Of a stretch of DNA of 16,676 bases, positions 6,643 through 14,012 are shown in pieces (the stretch's first letter is position 1; the number at the start of each line of letters is the position of its first letter). Origin of the DNA: an uncultured Lachnospiraceae bacterium (lineage in GTDB: Bacteria > Bacillota_A > Clostridia > Lachnospirales > Lachnospiraceae); the NCBI GenBank assembly GCA_902801585.1, contig CADCIU010000056.1:1-16676 (forward strand), given 5' to 3'. Under the pieces are notes generated by a model. It worked only from the letters and a program-made list of their open reading frames with translations, made no database searches and was not told the origin of the DNA. Made by a program: the position numbers and the translations under genes.

Positions 6643-8325
6643 ATGTCCGGAAACATTAAAAAGCTAACATCTATATTTCACAGCCCCGGGATCGCGGCGG
6701 TCGTTCGCTGGTCCAAGTGCGTTCACATCAAGGTGGTGCTGGTCTGCCTGCTCACTGTGGTGGCGACGGTGTGCTCTTTGGGATTCACACTGGCCACGAA
6801 AGGGCTGGTGGACAGCGCAGTCTCGTCCAAATCGAGCGAGCTGACAAGGTACGGCCTGATCCTGGTGGGGATCATTCTGGCACAGCATCTGCTGTCGGCT
6901 GCCCGCGCGTGGCTGCGGGTGCATGCTTCGGCAGACCTGCAGCAGTCTCTGCAGAGAATGCTGGTAAAAGAGATCCTGGCCAAGGAGTATCCAAGACTCA
7001 AGGGATACCACAGCGGCGAGCTGGTGAACCGGGTATTCTCGGATATGTCGGTGATCAAGAACGGCATCATGAGTATCCTTCCCAATCTGATCGGCATTGT
7101 GGTGAGCTTTATAGGTGCCTCCGCGATCCTGATCGCCATGGACTGGCATTTTGTGATCCTGCTGATCTGCGGCGGTGTATTGGGACTGGGGCTTGTGGTG
7201 GCATTCCGCAATCCGATGAAAAAGCGTCACAAGAGGATGCAGGAGGCGGAAGGCGCCCTGCACGCCTCGATGCAGGAGACACTGGAAAACATCCGGCTGA
7301 TCAAGTCGAGCGTGTCGGAGGAAAGGGCGCAGAAGCAGATCTTCAAACATCAGGATTTCCTGCACATGGAGCAGATCAGGCAGGGAATGTTCAGCTTTCG
7401 CATGAATGACAGCATGGGGCTGGTTTTTGACTTCTCATGGCTGTTCTGCATGCTGTGGGGCTGCATGAATATATACAGAGGAAACCTGACCTACGGCTCA
7501 CTGGCGGCTATGCTGCAGCTGATCGGGCGCATTCAGGGACCGATCGCCAACGCAGTGAGCATCGCTTCCCAGCTCTACGGCGTGACCTCTTCCGCGGAGA
7601 GACTTCTGGAGCTGACCGATCTTCCGGACGAGGAAGAGGGCGAAAAGCCGGAATCTTTTGACGAGATCCGTATGGACAACATCACGTTCAAGTACGACGA
7701 CGGCGTGGAGGAAGTGCTGCAGAGCGTCAACTGGACTATTCACAGGGGCGACTTCATGGCGCTGACGGGCATCTCCGGCGGCGGCAAGACTTCGCTCTTC
7801 CAGCTGCTGCTGGGCATCTACAAGCCGACCAAAGGACAGATGATCTTCAAGTGCGGCGACAAGGAGCTGCAGGCGTCGAGAGGGACGCGCACGCTGTTCG
7901 CCTATGTGCCCCAGGGAAATACACTGTTTTCAGGGACTTTGGGTGACAACCTGACCATGTTCACGGATTCGGCGACGGATGAGGAGATCCGGCAGGCGGT
8001 CCGCGCGGCATGTCTGGACCGGGTCGTAGCCGATATCGGACTGGATGCGGTGCTCGGTGAGCGCGGCGTCGGTCTCTCCGAGGGGCAGGCGCAGCGTGTC
8101 GCGATCGCAAGGGCACTGCTGACGAAAGCGCCGATCCTTCTGTTGGATGAGGCGACCAGTGCGCTGGATGAGCGGACGGAAGCCAAGGTCTTGCAGAATA
8201 TCTCAGCGATGCGGGACAAGACCTGCATCATTGTGACGCACCGAAGGGCAGCACTGGAGATCTGTGATTATACGCTTCATATTGATCAGGGTGTGATGAA
8301 AGAAGCTGGAGAAGTGAAGGCATGA
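6643..8325 (+). CDS. ABC exporter, fused membrane and ATPase domains
   Basis: A 560-residue half-transporter. The membrane domain (about 25-320) has the usual six-helix pattern, with paired hydrophobic segments near 30-55, 70-88, 145-190 and 255-300. The ATPase domain (about 340-550) has Walker A GISGGGKTS (376-384), Q-loop Gln424, the variant signature LSEGQ (478-482), Walker B ILLLDE (498-503) and H-loop His533. There is no peptidase domain. It should work as a dimer exporting a peptide, lipid or other hydrophobic molecule; the cargo is unknown. The Shine-Dalgarno sequence is a weak GAGAGAG. The stop overlaps the next start (ATGA at 8322-8325), so translation of the Cache phosphatase is probably coupled. 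It could be an immunity or second export pump of the peptide system. Confidence 0.88.
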   Translation: MSGNIKKLTSIFHSPGIAAVVRWSKCVHIKVVLVCLLTVVATVCSLGFTLATKGLVDSAVSSKSSELTRYGLILVGIILAQHLLSAARAWLRVHASADLQQSLQRMLVKEILAKEYPRLKGYHSGELVNRVFSDMSVIKNGIMSILPNLIGIVVSFIGASAILIAMDWHFVILLICGGVLGLGLVVAFRNPMKKRHKRMQEAEGALHASMQETLENIRLIKSSVSEERAQKQIFKHQDFLHMEQIRQGMFSFRMNDSMGLVFDFSWLFCMLWGCMNIYRGNLTYGSLAAMLQLIGRIQGPIANAVSIASQLYGVTSSAERLLELTDLPDEEEGEKPESFDEIRMDNITFKYDDGVEEVLQSVNWTIHRGDFMALTGISGGGKTSLFQLLLGIYKPTKGQMIFKCGDKELQASRGTRTLFAYVPQGNTLFSGTLGDNLTMFTDSATDEEIRQAVRAACLDRVVADIGLDAVLGERGVGLSEGQAQRVAIARALLTKAPILLLDEATSALDERTEAKVLQNISAMRDKTCIIVTHRRAALEICDYTLHIDQGVMKEAGEVKA

Positions 8326-10487
8326 AAAAGATCAGAAATCTTGTGATCGGCGGAATCGAAAATAAAGTTTTCAATCTGATCCTGGTGGCGGTGTTCCTCA
8401 CCGCGCTCGCGTTCATGGGCGGGTTCCTGTATCAGAACAAGATGTTGACGGATCTGAGCAATGAGAGCAGCCAGAAGCAGAAGGAAGCGATCGCGGAGAC
8501 CACAGGGATGGTGATGGATCAGGTTGTGACGCTCAGTCTGAGCCGCAATACGGAGACGGAATCCATGCTCGTGGATGAATTCTTCCACGGTCTGCAGACG
8601 CGCGTTGAGATGCTCGCCCAGTATGCCCAGAAACTGTACAAAGATCCGGAGAGTGTAACTCCCGCATCATTCGAGGGGCCGGATCCGGCCAAAAACGGCG
8701 AGATCACAGCACAGCTGATCCTGGCCGAGGGCACTGAAATGGACGATGCGCTGGCACAGCGGATCGGAATCGCTGCCGACATGACAGACATGATGGTGTC
8801 GATGTTCGGCGCTTCCGAGGAGACCAATTCCTGTTTTATAGCACTGCCGGAAGGCGCATTTCTCGTGGTGGACGACCGCTCCGCGTCAAAATATTCCGAA
8901 AACGGAGAACCGATCTCCTATGACCCGCGGACGCGCCCCTGGTATCAGCAGGCGGTAGAAGCAGGGAAACTGATCTTTACGGATGTGGAAGTGGACGCCT
9001 TTACCGGTGATATCGGGATCGTGTGCGCTATACCGGTCTATGTGGACGGGGAACTGACGGCCGTCGTGGGTTCCGACCTCTTCCTCACATCGATGCAGGC
9101 GGGAGTCCAGGCGTCGGATGAGAACGGCGGGTTTATATGTATTGTCAATCAGAACGGGCATGCGGTGTTTTCGCCCAAGACAGAAGGGGAGCTCGAAGTA
9201 GTGCGCTCCTCAGAGGCTGCGGACCTGCGTCAGTCCCCGAATGAGGATCTGGCATCACTGGTGGAGGACGCCCTGCAGGGAAAGACGGACGTCCGACTCG
9301 TGAATCTTCAGGACGGCACTTACTATATGACCGGCGCGCCGATGAAGACCGTGGGATGGGCGCTGATCTCGGTGTTCAGTCAGGAAGTGACGGACCAGCC
9401 GACCAAGTTGATGCTCGACAACTATCAGCAGATCCAGCAGGAGACCGCAGACACGTATTTGAGCAAAATGGCGGTCTCACGAAGGACTGTGACCGTTCTG
9501 CTGCTGATCGTGATGGCCGTGACGATCGGATCGGCAATTGCATTGGGCAAGAAGATCGTCAAACCCTTAAATACGATCACAAAGCGAATTGCGTCTCTTA
9601 GCAGTACAAATCTGGAATTCAAGATGGAAGATGAGTTCCGCACAGGGGATGAGATCGAAGTACTTGCGGAATCTTTTGCCAAACTGTCGCACAGGACAGT
9701 GCTGTATGTGGATGAAGTGAAAACCGTCACCGCGGAGAAGGAACGGATCAGCACGGAGCTGCACATGGCCAATCAGATTCAGGAGAGCATGCTCCCGAGC
9801 ATCTTCCCGGCCTTCCCGGAGCGGAGCGAGTTCGATATCTACGCGACGATGGATCCGGCCAGAGAGGTCGGCGGCGATTTCTATGACTTCTTCCTGATCG
9901 ACGACGACCACCTGTGCATGGTCATGGCGGACGTCAGCGGAAAGGGCGTTCCGGCGGCGCTGTTCATGATGATCTCCAAGATCATCATCCAGAGCTGCGC
10001 GATGCTGGGCAGATCTGCGGGTGAGATACTGACCAAGACGAACGAGGCGCTGTGTTCCAACAACAGGATGGAGATGTTCGTGACAGTATGGCTGGGAATT
10101 CTCGAGATCAGCACCGGACGGATCACGGCAGCCAATGCGGGACACGAATATCCGGCGGTGATGACAGACGGCGAGTTCGAACTGTTCAAAGACAAGCACG
10201 GGCTGGTCATCGGCGGTCTTGACGGCGTCCGCTACAAAGAATATGAACTGAAGCTCCGGCCGGGCGACAAGATGTTCCTGTACACAGACGGCGTCGCGGA
10301 GGCGATGAACAGCGAAAAGGAGCTGTTCGGCACTGACCGCATGCTTGATGCACTCAACAAAGAGCCGCAGGAGAAGCCGCAGCAGATCCTGAAAAATGTG
10401 CGCGACGCGGTGGATACATTCGTGGGCAACAGCGAGCAGTTCGACGATCTGACCATGCTTTGTTTCGAATACAAGGGACCGGCATGA
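8322..10487 (+). CDS. dCache-HAMP sensor - SpoIIE-type PP2C serine/threonine phosphatase
   Basis: A 721-residue membrane sensor phosphatase. Order: membrane helix (about 17-37); a large extracellular double Cache domain (about 40-380); membrane helix (about 388-409); HAMP linker (about 410-460); a short helix; and a SpoIIE/PPM phosphatase domain (about 475-721). Phosphatase signatures: GGDFYD (518-523), ADVSGKG (536-542), YTDG (654-657) and FDDLT (707-711). The Cache domain contains YDPRTRPWY (200-208) and, 44 residues after Tyr208, Asp252 in VVGSDL. These match the residues I recall as the dCache amino-acid-binding motif. The phosphatase half aligns nearly without gaps with that of the CHASE2 protein, more than half the residues being identical by eye. 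The start overlaps the stop of the ABC gene. The partner substrate is probably a STAS or anti-sigma protein encoded elsewhere. Confidence 0.9.
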   Translation: MKKIRNLVIGGIENKVFNLILVAVFLTALAFMGGFLYQNKMLTDLSNESSQKQKEAIAETTGMVMDQVVTLSLSRNTETESMLVDEFFHGLQTRVEMLAQYAQKLYKDPESVTPASFEGPDPAKNGEITAQLILAEGTEMDDALAQRIGIAADMTDMMVSMFGASEETNSCFIALPEGAFLVVDDRSASKYSENGEPISYDPRTRPWYQQAVEAGKLIFTDVEVDAFTGDIGIVCAIPVYVDGELTAVVGSDLFLTSMQAGVQASDENGGFICIVNQNGHAVFSPKTEGELEVVRSSEAADLRQSPNEDLASLVEDALQGKTDVRLVNLQDGTYYMTGAPMKTVGWALISVFSQEVTDQPTKLMLDNYQQIQQETADTYLSKMAVSRRTVTVLLLIVMAVTIGSAIALGKKIVKPLNTITKRIASLSSTNLEFKMEDEFRTGDEIEVLAESFAKLSHRTVLYVDEVKTVTAEKERISTELHMANQIQESMLPSIFPAFPERSEFDIYATMDPAREVGGDFYDFFLIDDDHLCMVMADVSGKGVPAALFMMISKIIIQSCAMLGRSAGEILTKTNEALCSNNRMEMFVTVWLGILEISTGRITAANAGHEYPAVMTDGEFELFKDKHGLVIGGLDGVRYKEYELKLRPGDKMFLYTDGVAEAMNSEKELFGTDRMLDALNKEPQEKPQQILKNVRDAVDTFVGNSEQFDDLTMLCFEYKGPA

Positions 10488-10518
10488 ATACTTGAGAGGC
10501 TTTCGGGGAAAGGATGCT

Positions 10519-11220
10519 ATGAAGACAATTGTGATCGGGGACATACACGGGTGCAGCGGGGCGCTCCGGACGCTTTTGGCGGGGATCTTTCCGGATCCTG
10601 AGAAGGACCGGCTGATCTTTTTGGGAGATCTGTTCGACCGGGGACCGGACTCGTGGGGGGTATTCCAAATCGTAAGGGAACTTGCAGATCAGTTCGGCGA
10701 CCGCTTTGTGCTCCTAAGAGGCAACCATGAGGACTATCTGTTGCAGCCCAAGCTGTCCTTTCAGCAGAAGATGGTCTGGGAGCGCGTCGGGCGCAAAGCG
10801 ACGGTCCGCTCTTTCAAAAGTCACGGTGAAAAGATGGAGAACACGATTCCCTGGATCAGTGAACATGCGTCGATGTTTTACCGCAATCAGGGCGGGGATT
10901 TTCAGTGCGTACACGCAGGGCTTTTGATCGAACCGATCGAGGCGAACGACTACTATACCATGATCCATGACCACTACGTCGCGGAGAAAAACTGCTACGG
11001 CGGGCCGCTGACGATCGTCGGACACATCGCGCTGGAAAAACCGACCTGGTTTGCCGGCGACGGAAAGACGATCGTCAAACTGGAAGAAGGCGTCTTATAT
11101 GATCTGCCGGAAAAGGGCGTGATCTGTATTGACGCCGGGTGCGGAAAAGGCGGCCGGCTTCTGGGGATGACCATAGAAGACGGCAAGTATGTGCTGAGCG
11201 GCGTGAGCGAAACGGGTTGA
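10519..11220 (+). CDS. PPP-family metallophosphatase (PrpE / lambda-phosphatase-like)
   Basis: A 233-residue cytosolic protein with the complete metallophosphoesterase signature: GDIHG (residues 7-11), GDLFDRG (36-42), LLRGNHE (65-71), VHAG with His132, and VGHI with His169. These ligate two metal ions in protein serine/threonine/tyrosine phosphatases and in bis-nucleoside-tetraphosphate hydrolases; which one cannot be decided here. The frame is also open from a TTG at 10492, but MKTIVIGDIHG is the usual family N-terminus and AAAGGA lies upstream of the ATG at 10519, so that start is preferred. It sits between a sensor phosphatase and the secretion protein, with gaps of 31 and 21 bases, so it belongs to the same operon. 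It may reverse a phosphorylation in the same pathway (inference). Confidence 0.87.
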   Translation: MKTIVIGDIHGCSGALRTLLAGIFPDPEKDRLIFLGDLFDRGPDSWGVFQIVRELADQFGDRFVLLRGNHEDYLLQPKLSFQQKMVWERVGRKATVRSFKSHGEKMENTIPWISEHASMFYRNQGGDFQCVHAGLLIEPIEANDYYTMIHDHYVAEKNCYGGPLTIVGHIALEKPTWFAGDGKTIVKLEEGVLYDLPEKGVICIDAGCGKGGRLLGMTIEDGKYVLSGVSETG

Positions 11221-11241
11221 AAAAAGGAGGGAAACGGAGCG

Positions 11242-11739
11242 ATGGCTGAGGGGACAGAGAGCAAAAACAAACTTTTCAGAGAAAAAAATCTGGAACGACT
11301 GGAATCTCCGGAGAAGCTCAATGATTATCTGCGGGTCACTTCGCCCGGCGTGTGGCTGGTCCTTGCAACGATCATTGTAATGCTCATCGGGGTGTGCATC
11401 TGGGGCGTCTTCGGAAGGATCGAGGCGACGACGCCGGCAGCGGTCGTCACGGAGAACGGCGAGAGCGTGTGCCTTGTACCGACCAACGCGCTGGAAGGTG
11501 TACTCAAGTATCGGACGGTGAAGGTGGATGGGACTTCTTATGAGCTGGAGCCTTCTGTGCTGGAGCCCGAGGTCATCTTGGAATCGACGAATGTGTACAC
11601 TATTTTGGCAGGCAATTATTCGGTCGGGGATGTGGTGTACCCGGTCTCTCTGGTCACGCCTGTGGGGACTGACGGGACAGCAGCCGGCGTACTGGTGACG
11701 GAGGAGCTGACTCCGATCTCCCTGTTTTTCGACAAGTGA
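11242..11739 (+). CDS. Short HlyD-like secretion protein of the NHLM system
   Basis: A 165-residue membrane protein. The N-terminal pattern LFREKNLERLESPEKLNDYL, then RVTSPGVWL and one membrane helix (about 36-57) ending in WGVFGRIEAT, matches the start of the NHLM bacteriocin system secretion proteins (TIGR03794, from memory). Those are HlyD-type adaptors usually about 400 residues long. Here the coiled-coil hairpin is absent and only a short extracytoplasmic domain of about 105 residues remains. That is plausible in a cell with no outer membrane. It probably joins the ABC proteins as an accessory factor. A strong AAGGAGGG at 11224-11231 supports the start. The C39-ABC gene begins 10 bases after its stop. 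Confidence 0.8.
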   Translation: MAEGTESKNKLFREKNLERLESPEKLNDYLRVTSPGVWLVLATIIVMLIGVCIWGVFGRIEATTPAAVVTENGESVCLVPTNALEGVLKYRTVKVDGTSYELEPSVLEPEVILESTNVYTILAGNYSVGDVVYPVSLVTPVGTDGTAAGVLVTEELTPISLFFDK

Positions 11740-11749
11740 GGGGTGACCG

Positions 11750-13927
11750 ATGGCTAACAAGAAAAATATACCCCAGCCGATCACGAAAGGTGTGGCCAAG
11801 GTGCCGGTCGTCATGCAGCTCGAAGTGCTGGAGTGCGGCGCCGCTTCCCTTACGATGATCATGCACTATTACAGGAAGTGGATCCCCCTGGAGCAGGCCA
11901 GAAGCGACTGCGGCGTCTCGAGGGACGGCGCGAACGCCAAGAATATCATTCTGGCCGCCAGAAGCTACGGCTGCGAAGCCAAGGCGTGGAGAGTGGACCC
12001 GGAAGATCTGATCGCCGAGGGGCCTTTCCCGTGCATCATTCACTGGGGATTCAATCATTTTGTGGTGTTATGCGGTTTCCGGCGAGGAAAAGCGGTGCTC
12101 AATGACCCCGCCCGCGGGCGCATCGACGTGTCCATGGAGGAGTTTGACCGCGAGTACACGGGCGTCATGATCACGGTGGAGCCCGGCGAGGATTTCGAGC
12201 CCTCCGGCAAAAGGAAGACCGTATTTTCTTACGCCAAAGAGAGACTGACGGGTACCTCCGCGGCAGTCACTTTCGTGGTGCTCACAACGACCATTTCCTC
12301 ACTGATCGGTGTCATCAGCCCGGTATTTGGCCGCGTGTTCTTAGACCGCCTGTTGAGCGGGCGCAATCCGGAGTGGCTCCTGCCTTTTACCGCTGCCCTC
12401 TGTGCCTTTTCCCTGGTCAATGTGGTGGTCCTCTGGATTGCAACAGTGTATAATCTCCGGATTCAGGGCAAGATGGAAGCTGTCGGCAGTGCCAATTATC
12501 TGTGGAAAGTGCTCCGCCTGCCGATGAGCTTTTTCAGCCAGCGCCTTTCGGCTGATATCGCGGACAGGCAGTCGACCAATGCCTCGATCGCAGGGGCCCT
12601 GGTCAACACATTTGCGCCGCTGGCACTCAACATGATGATGATGGTCTTCTATCTGGTGGTCATGATCAAGTACAGCGTGCCGCTGACAGCCATGGGCGTG
12701 GCGGCGATCATCATCAATATGGGCGTCTCCGCTCTTATATCGCCCAAGAGGGTCAACCTGACCCGTGTACAGATGCGCGACAGCGCCAAGCTCTCTTCCG
12801 CGACAACTTCCAATATCCGCATGATCGAGACGATTAAAGCGAGCGGCGCGGAGAAGGGGGTGTTCGGGCGCTGGGCCGGTTTCCAGGCAAGCGTCAACAC
12901 GCAGCAGTACAAATATATCCAAGTGGATACGTTACTCAGTATGATCCCCTCACTGGTCACTTCGATCACCAGCCTGGCCGTGCTCGGCGCCGGTGTTTAT
13001 CTGGTCCTGCACGGTTCATTCACGATCGGTATGGTCATGGCTTTCCAGGGATTTATGAGCTCCTTCATGCAGCCGGCCAACAAGCTGATCTCGGCGGGGC
13101 AGTCGCTGCAGGAGATGATCACGCAGATGGAGCGCGTGGACGACGTCATGAGTTATCCGACGGATCCCTATCTGGAGGAACGGGAAAAGACCTCGGAGTA
13201 TCAGAAGCTGACCGGCGCGATCGAGATGAAGGACATCGTGTTCGGCTACGCGCCGTTAGGAGATCCGCTGATCACGGATTTCTCCCTGTCGGTGAAACCG
13301 GGTCAAAAAATAGCGCTGGTCGGAAGATCCGGCTGCGGTAAATCAACCATGGCCAAGCTCCTGAGCGGACTGTACCAGCCCTGGAGCGGGAGCATCACCT
13401 TTGACGGGCATCCGATCGGGGAGATCGACCGCAATGTCTTCATCGGATCGGTGGCCGTCATCGATCAGAACGTGACGCTGTTCGAGGACACGATTTCTGC
13501 CAATATCAAGATGTGGGACCCTTCGATCGAGGATTTCGAGATGATCATGGCGGCGCGCGACGCCGATATCCATGAAGAGATCGTTATGAGGCCCGGAGGT
13601 TATCAGCACAAGATGTCCGAGAACGGGCGCGATTTTTCCGGCGGACAGAGGCAGCGCATTGAGATCGCAAGGGCATTGGCAGAAGATCCGACGATCTGTA
13701 TTTTGGACGAGGCCACCAGTGCGCTGGATGCCAAGACGGAATATGAGGTAGTCCGCTCGATCAGCATGCGCGGCATCACTTGTGTCATCATCGCGCACAG
13801 GCTCTCCACGATCCGTGACTGCGACGAGATCATCGTCATGGACAAAGGACATATCGTAGAGCGCGGGACGCACGAGGAACTGATGGAAAAGGGCGGCGCG
13901 TATACGAAACTGGTCACTAGCGAATAA
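11750..13927 (+). CDS. NHLM-type peptidase (C39)/ABC exporter
   Basis: A 725-residue bacteriocin-type exporter that should remove the leader peptide and export the rest. Domains: C39 peptidase (about 15-145) with an intact site, Gln23 (oxyanion), Cys29 in LECGAAS, His103 in NHFVVL and Asp119 in NDPARG; membrane domain (about 165-450); and ATPase domain (about 485-725). ATPase motifs: Walker A GRSGCGKST (525-533), signature FSGGQ (629-633), Walker B ICILDE (649-654) and H-loop His683. C39 exporters cut after a double-glycine-type site. Its order behind the short HlyD-like protein and ahead of a second ABC protein is the NHLM cassette arrangement (TIGR03796, from memory). GAGGGG at 11738-11743 gives the ribosome site. 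Confidence 0.92.
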   Translation: MANKKNIPQPITKGVAKVPVVMQLEVLECGAASLTMIMHYYRKWIPLEQARSDCGVSRDGANAKNIILAARSYGCEAKAWRVDPEDLIAEGPFPCIIHWGFNHFVVLCGFRRGKAVLNDPARGRIDVSMEEFDREYTGVMITVEPGEDFEPSGKRKTVFSYAKERLTGTSAAVTFVVLTTTISSLIGVISPVFGRVFLDRLLSGRNPEWLLPFTAALCAFSLVNVVVLWIATVYNLRIQGKMEAVGSANYLWKVLRLPMSFFSQRLSADIADRQSTNASIAGALVNTFAPLALNMMMMVFYLVVMIKYSVPLTAMGVAAIIINMGVSALISPKRVNLTRVQMRDSAKLSSATTSNIRMIETIKASGAEKGVFGRWAGFQASVNTQQYKYIQVDTLLSMIPSLVTSITSLAVLGAGVYLVLHGSFTIGMVMAFQGFMSSFMQPANKLISAGQSLQEMITQMERVDDVMSYPTDPYLEEREKTSEYQKLTGAIEMKDIVFGYAPLGDPLITDFSLSVKPGQKIALVGRSGCGKSTMAKLLSGLYQPWSGSITFDGHPIGEIDRNVFIGSVAVIDQNVTLFEDTISANIKMWDPSIEDFEMIMAARDADIHEEIVMRPGGYQHKMSENGRDFSGGQRQRIEIARALAEDPTICILDEATSALDAKTEYEVVRSISMRGITCVIIAHRLSTIRDCDEIIVMDKGHIVERGTHEELMEKGGAYTKLVTSE

Positions 13928-13928
13928 A

Positions 13929-13960
13929 AAAGATGGGCTCAGAACGAGGAGCCCATCTTT
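13929..13960. terminator. 12-bp stem-loop between the two NHLM ABC genes
   Basis: AAAGATGGGCTC (13929-13940) and GAGCCCATCTTT (13949-13960) form a perfect 12-bp stem with an 8-base loop, directly after the stop codon of the C39-ABC gene. On the + strand only TTT, the end of the stem, precedes GG, so termination should be partial. On the - strand the hairpin is followed by a longer T-run. It probably lowers or protects expression across the junction rather than ending the operon. Confidence 0.6.
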
Positions 13961-14012
13961 GGAAGCCGCGCAATAAGCGCGTCTTCAGGAGAGGCTCGGA
14001 ACGGAGGCGTCA

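Noticed and set aside
10492..10518. TTG start for the metallophosphatase
   Set aside because: It would add nine residues before the conserved MKTIVIGDIHG N-terminus and overlaps the ribosome site region for the ATG at 10519.
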